Below, in pieces: positions 1-5,848 of a stretch of DNA of 5,848 nucleotides (position 1 is its first letter; each line of letters starts with the position of its first letter). The DNA is from Alphaproteobacteria bacterium. GTDB taxonomy: Bacteria; Pseudomonadota; Alphaproteobacteria; BOG-932; Roseiterribacteraceae. A model generated the notes under the pieces. It worked only from the letters and a program-made list of their open reading frames with translations. It searched no databases and was not told the origin of the DNA. Made by a program: the position numbers and the translations under genes. The DNA is taken from NCBI GenBank assembly GCA_903970575.1, contig CAJCJC010000497.1, forward strand, positions 1 through 5,848. Direction: 5' to 3'.

Positions 1-274
1 TCGATCTGGCGATCGCTCAGCGTCGTGATACGTGAGACCCGTATAACGCAGTCGGCCGGAAGGCCCGAATTGGCTGCATCCGTTATAGGCAGGCCTCTGG
101 TTGGACGCCAGACTTTGCGGTCGTGATCATGACGGCCCAATATAGATTCCGTGTGGTGTGTAGAGCGTCTGTCGATACGATTAATGCCGGTCTTCGTTTT
201 GACTCTGTTCCTTCAATGAATGGAAATGGGACGGAAACGACATCCCATCTGTCATAGGTCGCGAAAAGCCTCAT
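1..274 (-). pseudogene. PemK/MazF-family toxin, frameshifted and cut by the window edge
   Basis: Toxins of this type II family are usually ribosome-independent or ribosome-associated mRNA endonucleases, neutralised by the antitoxin encoded just upstream. The ATG at 274-272 opens a frame that reads YDRWDVVSVPFPFIEG, then KRRPALIVSTD (RPALIVS is the family's core strand) and MITTAKSG, but stops at TAA 85-83 after 63 residues. The family is usually about 100-120 residues. Changing frame near 104-110 gives PTRGLPITDAANSGLPADC and then VIRVSRITTLSDRQI, open to the edge and just what should follow in a PemK-type protein. A 1-base deletion or 2-base insertion around 104-107 explains this. GAGG lies four bases before the ATG. 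The start overlaps the antitoxin gene by 23 bases, normal for such pairs. As read, the toxin would lack its C-terminal half and is probably inactive. A sequencing error is the main alternative. Confidence 0.8.
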
Positions 275-476
275 CCGCCTCGGGGCTGTTCCATTCCGAG
301 AAAGCTTCCGTGGCGAGTCTCAGGAAAGCTGCATCAAGCGGCTGAACCTTTTGGAGGGTGACGCGCTCGCCATCAATGACAAATCCGATACTATCTCCGG
401 GGCGAACAGCCAATTTGCGACGAATTTCAGCTGGAATTGTCGACTGTCCCTTAGAGGAGATTCTTGCGGTAATCAT
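252..476 (-). CDS. AbrB/MazE-type antitoxin (SpoVT-AbrB domain)
   Basis: This 74-residue protein is the likely antitoxin of a type II toxin-antitoxin pair. Antitoxins of this kind bind DNA as dimers through an N-terminal swapped-hairpin (AbrB) fold, repress their own operon, and bind the toxin through the C-terminal tail. The N-terminus MITARISSKGQSTIP followed by RRKLAVRPGDSIGF and a 'GERVTLQKV' strand covers residues 1-44 and is a textbook SpoVT-AbrB domain. The acidic tail (about 57-74, FSEWNSPEADEAFRDL) resembles the toxin-binding end of related antitoxins. I chose the ATG at 476 because GGGGA stands five bases before it and the domain begins directly. An in-frame ATG at 488 would add only four residues (MGIC). 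The gene runs into the toxin gene with a 23-base overlap. It is intact even though its toxin partner is frameshifted. Confidence 0.88.
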   Translation of the reverse strand: MITARISSKGQSTIPAEIRRKLAVRPGDSIGFVIDGERVTLQKVQPLDAAFLRLATEAFSEWNSPEADEAFRDL

Positions 477-503
477 GCATATCCCCATACGACTTACATC
501 TTT

Positions 504-532
504 ATAGTAAGGAGCGCTGATTGCGCCTACAA
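504..532 (-). promoter_or_regulatory. Candidate promoter of the toxin-antitoxin pair
   Basis: Reading the minus strand, TTGTAG (532-527) and TACTAT (509-504) are 17 bases apart, 28 bases before the antitoxin ATG at 476. They match 3 of 6 and 4 of 6 bases of the sigma-70 consensus. TATAAA (506-501) overlaps as an alternative -10 box. The stretch is AT-rich against its surroundings. An imperfect inverted repeat lies between and partly over the two boxes, where an autorepressing antitoxin could bind. The boxes are weak and the call is inference from position. Confidence 0.35.
507..530. repeat. Imperfect inverted repeat between yejF and the antitoxin gene
   Basis: On the minus strand, GTAGGCGC (530-523) and GCGCTCCTTAC (517-507) are complementary over eight bases, with three bulged bases and a five-base centre (AATCA). 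An outer pair, GACTT (535-531) and AAGTC (495-491), flanks it. It sits seven bases after the yejF stop codon and within the candidate antitoxin promoter. It could be an operator for the AbrB-type antitoxin. It makes a poor terminator because no T-run follows. The bulges make chance a real possibility. Confidence 0.3.
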
Positions 533-537
533 GTCTA

Positions 538-2130
538 TCAATCCAACGCCGCCGCCAGCAGGGCCTTGGTATAGTCTTCCCTCGGCGCGGCGAAGATCGC
601 TTCGGCCGGTCCCTGTTCCACCATTTTGCCGTCGCGCATGACCAGTAGATGGGTCGCCAGCGCGCGGACCATCCTGAGATCGTGGCTGATGAAAACATAG
701 GCAAGCCCATGACGCGCCTGCAAACTTCGTAATAGGTCGACGATCTGGGCCTGGACGGAGCGGTCGAGGGCGGAGGTGGGTTCGTCCAGCACCAGAAGCT
801 TGGGGCGAAGCGCCAAGGCGCGGGCGATGGCGATGCGCTGCCGCTGGCCGCCGGAGAATTCATGGGGGTAGCGATGGCGCATCGCGGCGTCCAATCCCAC
901 GTCTTCCAGCGCCGCCGCCACCAGCCGTTCCCGCGCCGCGCCCGACGCGATGCGATGCGCCCGAAGCCCCTCAGCTACGATGTCGCCGACGCTCATGCGC
1001 GGGGACAGCGCGCCGTAGGGGTCTTGAAACACGATCTGCATTTCACGCCGCAAAGGCTTCATTTGCTTTCCGTTAAGCCCATCGATGGCTTGGCCCTCGA
1101 AGCCGATGGCGCCGGCGCTGGGGATGAGGCGCAACAGGGCGAGGCCGAGCGTGGTCTTGCCCGAGCCTGACTCGCCGACGACGCCCAGCGTCTCCCCCGC
1201 CTGCAGCGTGAGGTCGATTCCGTCCACCGCCATGACATGACCGGTCGTTCGCCGCAGCACGCCCGCGCGGATGGGGAAGCGCACCTGGATGTTCCGCCCC
1301 GTCAGTATTTCCGGCGAAGCGGCGGCGGGCGCTGTCGGCGGCCCTTTCGGCTCCGCCGCCAGCAGCATGCGCGTGTAGGGGTGAGCGGGATGGGCGAAGA
1401 GGTTCTTAACCGGCGCGGTTTCGACGATCTCGCCTTGCTTCATGACCGCAACCCGATCGGCGATGTGGCGCACGACGCCAAGGTCATGGGTGATCAACAG
1501 GATCGCCATGCCCAGCCGGTCGCGCATGTCGCGCAGCAAGGCCAGAATTTGTGCTTGGACCGTGACGTCGAGCGCCGTGGTCGGCTCGTCCGCGATCAAC
1601 AGATCGGGTTTATTGGCGAGCGCCATGGCGATCATGACGCGCTGGCGCTGGCCGCCCGACAGTTCATGGGGATAGGCGCCGATGCGCCGTTCGGCGTCCT
1701 GGAGTCCGACCGACCGCAAGAGCGCGACCGTATCGGCCAGGGCGGCTTTCCGCGCCATGGGCCGGTGCGTGAGGATCGCCTCCGCGACTTGCCCGCCGAT
1801 CGGCTGGATCGGGTTCAGCGACGTCATCGGTTCCTGAAAGATCATGCCGATCCGGTCGCCGCGAATCCGGCGCATCTCTGCCGGATTCATGCCGATGAGC
1901 GGGGCGCCCTTGAAGGCGATGGCGCCCCCGATCCGGGCGCGCGCCATGGGAGGCAAAAGATCGAGAATCGAGAGCGCCGTCACGGATTTTCCGGAGCCGG
2001 ATTCGCCGACCAGGGCAAAAATCTCTCCCGGCGCGATGTCGAAGCTGATTCCGCGCACCGCCGCGATCGGCTGGCCTCCGGACGTGAAGCCGATATGCAG
2101 GTCGCGCACGGAGAGCAATGGCCCGGTCAT
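538..2130 (-). CDS. yejF: Peptide/microcin C-type ABC importer, fused double ATPase YejF
   Basis: This cytoplasmic subunit powers a Yej/Opp/Dpp-class importer by ATP hydrolysis and carries both nucleotide-binding domains in one 530-residue chain; E. coli YejF is about the same length. Domain 1 has Walker A GESGSGKS (42-49), Q-loop Q99, signature LSGGQ (157-161), Walker B LLIADE (177-182) and the switch histidine H215. An oligopeptide-transporter C-terminal piece ([12 protein letters not shown], about 250-261) follows. After a Pro/Ala linker (about 262-273), domain 2 has Walker A GESGSGKT (319-326), Q369, signature FSGGQ (425-429), Walker B LLVLDE (445-450) and H483. All catalytic motifs are present in both halves, so both sites look able to hydrolyse ATP. 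The ATG at 2130 overlaps the yejE stop codon by four bases (ATGA), so translation is probably coupled. The frame is open far upstream of 2130, but that part lies within yejE and resembles no protein. Confidence 0.95.
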   Translation of the reverse strand: MTGPLLSVRDLHIGFTSGGQPIAAVRGISFDIAPGEIFALVGESGSGKSVTALSILDLLPPMARARIGGAIAFKGAPLIGMNPAEMRRIRGDRIGMIFQEPMTSLNPIQPIGGQVAEAILTHRPMARKAALADTVALLRSVGLQDAERRIGAYPHELSGGQRQRVMIAMALANKPDLLIADEPTTALDVTVQAQILALLRDMRDRLGMAILLITHDLGVVRHIADRVAVMKQGEIVETAPVKNLFAHPAHPYTRMLLAAEPKGPPTAPAAASPEILTGRNIQVRFPIRAGVLRRTTGHVMAVDGIDLTLQAGETLGVVGESGSGKTTLGLALLRLIPSAGAIGFEGQAIDGLNGKQMKPLRREMQIVFQDPYGALSPRMSVGDIVAEGLRAHRIASGAARERLVAAALEDVGLDAAMRHRYPHEFSGGQRQRIAIARALALRPKLLVLDEPTSALDRSVQAQIVDLLRSLQARHGLAYVFISHDLRMVRALATHLLVMRDGKMVEQGPAEAIFAAPREDYTKALLAAALD

Positions 2131-3185
2131 GGCAGGGCCGGGTCCGTCCCTGTGGGCCGGTCGACCTGCCGCTTGGGGTCGAAGGCGTCGCGCACCGCCT
2201 CGCCAAGGAAGGTAAGTAGCGTGAGCACGATCGCCAGCGTGAAGAAGCCGGTCAGGCCGAGCCACGGGGCCTGTAGATTGGTGCGTCCCTGGTTCAGCAG
2301 CGCGCCGAGCGAGGGCGCGCCCGGCGGCATGCCATAGCCGATGAGATCGAGCGCCGCCAGGGTTCCTATCGCGCCGGTCAACTCGAACGGGAGGTAGGTG
2401 AAGGTTGAGACCAGCGCGTTGGGCAGCATGTGGCGCAGCATCAACGCGACGGGGCCTAAGCCCAGCGCCCTGCCCGCCCGGATATAATCGAGCGCGCGCA
2501 CCCGCAACATTTCGGCCCGCACGAGCTGCGCCAGGGGCATCCAGGCGAAGACGGACACCAGAAGCCAGAGATTCCAGAAGCTTGGCGTGACGATCGACGC
2601 CATGACGATCAACAGGAACAGCACCGGCAGCCCGACCCATATTTCGGTCAGCCGTTGAAGCGTCAGATCGGTCCAGCCGCCCAGGAAGCCCTCGACCGCG
2701 CCAATGGCGACCCCGATCGCGCTGCACAGGGCGGCCACGGCCACGCCGAACAGCAGCGAGCTTCGCAGGCTGTAGATCAGCCACGCAAGCACATCGCGTT
2801 GATGATCGTCCGTGCCAAGCCAGTTGCGCGCGGACGGCGGCGCCGGCGCCGGAACCGCGAGATCGGTCACCGGCGAGGCGTAGGAGAATGGGATCAGCGG
2901 CCAGATCATCCAACCATGCCGCCCGATCTGGCGCTGAAGATAGACATCGCCGTAATCGGCATAGGTCTCGAAATCGCCGCCGAACGCGGTTTCGGGATAA
3001 TCGCGCAACACCGGGAAGTAGAGATAGCCGACATAGGAGATGACCAAAGGCCGGTCGTTGGCGACGAATTCGGCGGGCAATGTGAAGGCAAGCAGAACCA
3101 GCAAGACGATCGCCGACCAGAAGCCGCGCCGGTTTTGGCGAAACAGCGCCAGTCGCCGCCTTGTCACCGGAGACAGAAACGGCAT
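2127..3185 (-). CDS. yejE: Peptide ABC importer inner-membrane permease YejE
   Basis: This is one of two membrane subunits that form the channel of the importer, in the binding-protein-dependent permease family (DppC/OppC side). It has 352 residues. The N-terminus [20 protein letters not shown] leads into a first membrane segment (about 22-40). A long periplasmic loop follows, containing WPLIPFSY (95-102) and [15 protein letters not shown] (121-135), the site of the OppC-type 'GTDxxxRDV' motif. Further hydrophobic segments lie at about 142-164, 183-200, 204-222, 265-285 and 311-330. The cytoplasmic EAA loop that docks on the ATPase is at about 225-256 ([20 protein letters not shown], ending in LPNA). 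It starts in a TGATG junction with yejB, where stop and start share one base, and AGGG lies seven bases upstream. It ends in an ATGA overlap with yejF. The length and the long first loop fit YejE better than DppC. Confidence 0.94.
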   Translation of the reverse strand: MPFLSPVTRRRLALFRQNRRGFWSAIVLLVLLAFTLPAEFVANDRPLVISYVGYLYFPVLRDYPETAFGGDFETYADYGDVYLQRQIGRHGWMIWPLIPFSYASPVTDLAVPAPAPPSARNWLGTDDHQRDVLAWLIYSLRSSLLFGVAVAALCSAIGVAIGAVEGFLGGWTDLTLQRLTEIWVGLPVLFLLIVMASIVTPSFWNLWLLVSVFAWMPLAQLVRAEMLRVRALDYIRAGRALGLGPVALMLRHMLPNALVSTFTYLPFELTGAIGTLAALDLIGYGMPPGAPSLGALLNQGRTNLQAPWLGLTGFFTLAIVLTLLTFLGEAVRDAFDPKRQVDRPTGTDPALP

Positions 3186-4216
3186 CAGGACGCCCTGCCG
3201 GCGAAATCGATCCGGGGGTCGATCGCCATCGTGGCGATGTCGGTCAGGATGTTCACCAGCAGCCCGACCAGGGTGAAGATGTAAAGCGTGCCGAAGACCA
3301 CCGGGTAATCGCGCGTGACCACCGACTCGAAGCCGAGCAGACCCATGCCGTCGAGCGAGAAGATAATCTCGATGAGCAGGGCGCCGACGAACAGCATGCG
3401 CATGAAGGCGGCGGGGAACCCGACGGCGACGACCAGGATGGCGTTGCGGAACACATGACCGTAAAGCACCCTGCCCGGCGTCAGGCCCTTGGCGCGGGCG
3501 GTGGTGACGTATTGCTTACCGATTTCGTCGATAAAGGCATTCTTGGTCAGCAGGGTCGGCCGGGCGAAGCCGCCGGAGACGAGGGCGGTGACCGGCAGGA
3601 TGAGATGCCAAGCGAGGTCCAGCGGCCGTCGCCACCACGGCATGGAAGACCATCCTTCGGATACGAGACCCCTGAGCGGGAAAAGCTGGAGATAGGATCC
3701 GCCGGCGAGCAGCTCGATCATCAGCACCGCGAAGAGGTAGCTTGGGACGGCGTAGGCGAAGACTATGGCGAGGCTGCTCAACAGATCGAACCGCGAGCCG
3801 TCGCGCACGGCCTTGGCGATTCCGAGCGGCACCGAAACCAGATAGGCGATGAGAGTGGCCGAGAGCGCCAGCGCGAGCGACGTCGGCAGCTTGCGCCAGA
3901 TCAGCCTGGCGACGCGTTCGCCCCGGAAATAGCTCTCGCCGAGATCGAAGCGCAGGTAATGGCCGATCATCAGTTCGAAACGCTCGATGGGCGGTTTGTC
4001 GAACCCGAACTGATGCTCGATCTCCGCCACCAGCTTGGGGTCGACGCCTTCCGCGCCCCGATAGGGGCCGCCGCCGTCGCTATCGGCCTGCAACCGGGCG
4101 ATCATTTGTTCGACGGGGCCGCCTGGCGCGAACTGCACGATGGTGAAATTTAACAACAGAATGCCGAACAAAGTCGGCGGGATCAGAAGCAATCGACGGA
4201 TGAGGTAAGCGAGCAT
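3185..4216 (-). CDS. yejB: Peptide ABC importer inner-membrane permease YejB
   Basis: This is the second channel subunit of the importer, pairing with YejE in the inner membrane; it has 343 residues, near the usual length. The N-terminus [20 protein letters not shown] and the following [14 protein letters not shown] (24-37) are strongly YejB-like. The periplasmic part holds [18 protein letters not shown] (59-76) and a Gly-rich spot at 47-54. Membrane segments lie at about 9-30, 113-136, 147-171, 203-216, 261-285 and 308-327. The EAA loop is at about 226-259 ([17 protein letters not shown], ending in FRNA). The ATG at 4216 has only a weak ribosome site (GGGT, nine to six bases upstream), with a small hairpin over it. 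The usual upstream neighbour in this operon, the periplasmic binding protein gene yejA, is absent; a HAD hydrolase gene lies 62 bases away instead. In known systems YejABEF imports peptides, including microcin C. The substrate here cannot be read from the sequence. Confidence 0.94.
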   Translation of the reverse strand: MLAYLIRRLLLIPPTLFGILLLNFTIVQFAPGGPVEQMIARLQADSDGGGPYRGAEGVDPKLVAEIEHQFGFDKPPIERFELMIGHYLRFDLGESYFRGERVARLIWRKLPTSLALALSATLIAYLVSVPLGIAKAVRDGSRFDLLSSLAIVFAYAVPSYLFAVLMIELLAGGSYLQLFPLRGLVSEGWSSMPWWRRPLDLAWHLILPVTALVSGGFARPTLLTKNAFIDEIGKQYVTTARAKGLTPGRVLYGHVFRNAILVVAVGFPAAFMRMLFVGALLIEIIFSLDGMGLLGFESVVTRDYPVVFGTLYIFTLVGLLVNILTDIATMAIDPRIDFAGRAS

Positions 4217-4221
4217 GCGAT

Positions 4222-4239
4222 ACCCGGCGAGAATCGGGT
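4222..4239. repeat. Small inverted repeat before yejB
   Basis: ACCCG (4222-4226) and CGGGT (4235-4239) form a five-base-pair stem around an eight-base loop, ending five bases before the yejB start. In the transcript, the GGGT half is the only ribosome-site-like sequence, so folding could limit yejB translation. No T-run follows, so it is not a typical terminator. A five-base stem can occur by chance. Confidence 0.3.
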
Positions 4240-4278
4240 TGAAGCTAAGTGGCGGCGCCCGTTAACGCAAATGAAGCG

Positions 4279-5214
4279 CTACCAAACGAACCGCCTCAGA
4301 ACATAATCCGGCTTTGCCACCGCGTCCGCGAGCAGAGCCGCCAGAGCCTTCTTGTTCGGCTTGCCGCGCCAGTTCAGCTTCAACTGGGGACGGTGAACGC
4401 CCCCCACCAGCAACGCGCCGGCAATGCCGGCATTGGCGGCGCCGGCGATATCGGTGATCAGGGAATCTCCGATGGCGATGGTGCGCGCGAGATCGACAGG
4501 CTCCCCGCCAAGCGCTTCGAGCGCCGCGAACAGGCTCCGGTAGATGGCCGCGTGCGGCTTGCCATGCCAGAAGACGTTCCCGCCCTTCCCGGCGTAATAC
4601 TCCGCGAAGGCGCCGGCGCAAATTACCAGGGCGTCGCCAACCGGCACGACGATGTCGGGGTTGGCGCAGATCATCGGCAGGCCAAGGGAAAGCCCGCGAT
4701 CCAGGTCCTTTTGGTAATCCTCCACGCGCTCCTCGTTCATCTTCGCGCCGGTGGCGACGCAGTAACCGGCGCCGTCCGGACCCTCCAGCAGGTCTATCCC
4801 GAGGCCCTCGAAGATGCCGCGCTCCCGCTTCGCCCCCAGATGCCAGCATGCCCCCTTGAGCGCCTGGTGCCAGGAATCCGGCCGGTCGCGCAGCGCGGCA
4901 TGCACGGCCTCGCCCGACGTGACGAGAAGCGTGTAAAGGTCGGGCGTGACGCCGACATCGGCCAGAATGCGTTCCGCAGCCTCGGTCCGGCGCGGAACGT
5001 TCGACAGAAGCGCCACGCGCTTTCCGGCGGCGATCAAGCGCTTCAGCGCATCGATGGCGCCGGGATAGGCGGTGACGCCATCATGGATCGTGCCCCAGAG
5101 ATCGACGACAAACACGTCGTAGTCTTTCGCGAGGGTGCGAATTCCCTTGAGCATTTTGGGGCTCTTGGGATCTTCGGCGGCGGAAACCATGTCCGCCCCG
5201 GGAAGCTCTTCCAT
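4279..5214 (-). CDS. HAD-superfamily class IIA hydrolase (TIGR01459-like)
   Basis: This is probably a cytoplasmic phosphatase of the haloacid dehalogenase fold with a C2-type cap, the NagD-like group; the substrate is unknown. The chain is 311 residues from the chosen start. Motif I is VVDLWGTIHDG, with nucleophile D38 and T42. Motif II is LLSN (S71). The cap follows with CANPDIVVP (183-191), then motif III K219 in WHGKPHAAIY and motif IV IGDSLITDIAGA (248-259, D250 and D255). The residue two after the nucleophile is Trp where most HAD phosphatases have Asp. I recall this as typical of the TIGR01459 subgroup, so it is not necessarily damage. The ATG at 5214 lies one base after the pyrD stop codon (TGAGATG), suggesting coupled translation, but it has no clear ribosome site. 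In-frame ATGs at 5190 and 5154 would give 303 or 291 residues, and the last is close to where family similarity begins. The start is therefore uncertain, the family is not. Confidence 0.87.
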   Translation of the reverse strand: MEELPGADMVSAAEDPKSPKMLKGIRTLAKDYDVFVVDLWGTIHDGVTAYPGAIDALKRLIAAGKRVALLSNVPRRTEAAERILADVGVTPDLYTLLVTSGEAVHAALRDRPDSWHQALKGACWHLGAKRERGIFEGLGIDLLEGPDGAGYCVATGAKMNEERVEDYQKDLDRGLSLGLPMICANPDIVVPVGDALVICAGAFAEYYAGKGGNVFWHGKPHAAIYRSLFAALEALGGEPVDLARTIAIGDSLITDIAGAANAGIAGALLVGGVHRPQLKLNWRGKPNKKALAALLADAVAKPDYVLRRFVW

Positions 5215-5215
5215 C

Positions 5216-5848
5216 TCAGCGGGAATCGGCGCCGACCGCGTCTTCGAGGCAAGCAAACCCGTCCGCGTGAAGGCGCGCCGCCAATCCATTGATGATCCTG
5301 CCCACCAGCCGCGGCCCCTCGTAAACAAGCGCCGTGTAGAGTTGGACAAGCGAAGCGCCGGCCCTGATCTTGACATAGGCGTCGTCCGCGCCGCCGATGC
5401 CGCCGACGCCGATAAGCGGTATCGCGCCGCCGGTCATGGCGTAGACGCGTCGCAGCGTATCGGTCGCCAAGGTGAAGAGCGGCGGTCCGCTGAGGCCGCC
5501 CGACTCGCGCGCCAAAGCGTCTGGCAACCCGGATGGGCGTTGGATCGTCGTGTTGGACACGATGACCCCCGCGATATTTGTATCGCTCACCGCGCGGATG
5601 GTTTGGTTTAGCCCATGGTCGTCAAGGTCGGGCGCGATCTTGACCAGAACCGGGACCGGTCGCGTCCGCGCCGCCTGAACCGCCGTCAGCAGCTCGGTCA
5701 GCGCCGTAAATCCCTGAAGGTCGCGCAAGCCCGGCGTGTTCGGAGAAGATACGTTGACAACCAGATAATCGACCAGCGGGCTGAGCCGGGCGGCGCAAAG
5801 CACATAATCCGCGACAGCGTCCTTCGCGTTCTTGTTTCGCCCGATATT
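5216..5848 (-). CDS. pyrD: Dihydroorotate dehydrogenase, class 2 (quinone), C-terminal part
   Basis: This enzyme oxidises dihydroorotate to orotate in pyrimidine synthesis, with FMN, and class 2 members pass electrons to membrane quinones. The window holds the last 210 residues; the N-terminus lies beyond the right edge. Visible in order from the edge: NIGRNKNAKDAVADY, then NVSSPNTPGLRDLQ (32-45) with the catalytic-serine region of class 2 enzymes, VKIAPDL (69-75), VSNTT (97-101), GGLSGPPL (117-124), IGVGGIGG (146-153) and GASLVQLYTALVYEGP (164-179). These are the FMN- and orotate-binding signatures. A GTG at 5803 is inside the conserved domain and is not the start, because the family sequence continues upstream without a stop. 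The C-terminal tail after the last barrel helix (ARLHADGFACLEDAVG) resembles alphaproteobacterial enzymes. The HAD gene follows after one base, so the two are very probably cotranscribed. Confidence 0.95.
   Translation of the reverse strand, partial: NIGRNKNAKDAVADYVLCAARLSPLVDYLVVNVSSPNTPGLRDLQGFTALTELLTAVQAARTRPVPVLVKIAPDLDDHGLNQTIRAVSDTNIAGVIVSNTTIQRPSGLPDALARESGGLSGPPLFTLATDTLRRVYAMTGGAIPLIGVGGIGGADDAYVKIRAGASLVQLYTALVYEGPRLVGRIINGLAARLHADGFACLEDAVGADSR

Noticed and set aside
477..537. Intrinsic terminator after yejF
   Set aside because: The imperfect inverted repeat has bulges and no T-run follows it on the minus strand.
489..863. Upstream extension of the antitoxin frame
   Set aside because: It lies over the end of yejF and the intergenic gap. 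The AbrB domain begins at the ATG at 476, which has a ribosome site.
1237..2337. A 366-codon open frame on the plus strand
   Set aside because: It runs opposite to yejF and yejE, whose protein motifs are unmistakable. Its translation is rich in Arg/Gly/Asp and shows no family motif. Long antisense frames are expected in high-GC genes.
2131..2913. Upstream extension of the yejF frame by 261 codons
   Set aside because: This part overlaps yejE, which is clearly coding in another frame, and its translation resembles no protein. The ATG at 2130 sits in a coupled ATGA junction and begins the ATPase domain directly.
3161..4153. A 330-codon open frame on the plus strand
   Set aside because: It is the antisense shadow of yejB, with a low-complexity charged translation and no recognisable domain.
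4241..4278. TTGCGT - 17 bases - TAGCTT as a yejB promoter on the minus strand
   Set aside because: The -10 box matches only 3 of 6 positions and the gap is GC-rich, so it is not distinguishable from chance.
4249..5292. A 347-codon open frame on the plus strand
   Set aside because: It is the antisense shadow of the HAD gene. No domain is visible and it has no ribosome site of note.
5215..5376. Longer start for the HAD gene inside pyrD
   Set aside because: The added residues are Arg/Ser-rich shadow sequence of pyrD. Family similarity begins well after 5214.
1..5848. CRISPR array, tRNA, rRNA, insertion sequence ends or an undescribed defence system
   Set aside because: I saw no regularly spaced repeats, tRNA-like cloverleaf, transposase fragment or unexplained gene. 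Apart from the toxin-antitoxin pair, all genes belong to well-known metabolic or transport families.

Overview
This is a compact, high-GC window in which every supported gene lies on the minus strand. The protein families point to a proteobacterium, most likely an alphaproteobacterium. The evidence is a class 2 (membrane-associated type) dihydroorotate dehydrogenase, a YejB-YejE-YejF peptide importer with a fused double ATPase, and an AbrB/PemK-type toxin-antitoxin pair with the 'YDRWDVV-VPFPF' opening I associate with that class. The class is inferred from protein resemblance; no species can be named.

In the direction of transcription (right to left), the window opens inside pyrD (5848-5216, N-terminus outside). 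A HAD class IIA phosphatase-like gene follows, separated by one base (about 5214-4279). After a 62-base gap comes yejB (4216-3185), then yejE (3185-2127) and yejF (2130-538). These three are locked together by a TGATG junction and an ATGA junction. After 61 bases comes a small AbrB-type antitoxin gene (476-252), overlapped by 23 bases by a PemK/MazF-type toxin gene (274 to the left edge).

yejB, yejE and yejF make a complete inner-membrane ABC import core: two permeases and one protein carrying both nucleotide-binding domains. The usual periplasmic binding protein YejA is not encoded next to them in this window. A housekeeping pyrimidine gene and a HAD hydrolase stand upstream instead.

The most notable signal is at the left end. 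The toxin reading frame stops after 63 codons, but a one-step frame change near 104-110 restores an open, family-like continuation to the window edge. The toxin is therefore probably a frameshifted pseudogene, or the base call is wrong. The toxin-antitoxin stretch (about 1-540) is about 52% GC by hand count, against roughly 55-80% in lines sampled from the transporter genes. This fits an acquired module.

I saw no tRNA, rRNA, CRISPR array, insertion sequence or convincing intrinsic terminator, and no clear candidate for an undescribed system. There is no gene-free stretch over 300 bases; the largest gaps are about 60 bases.
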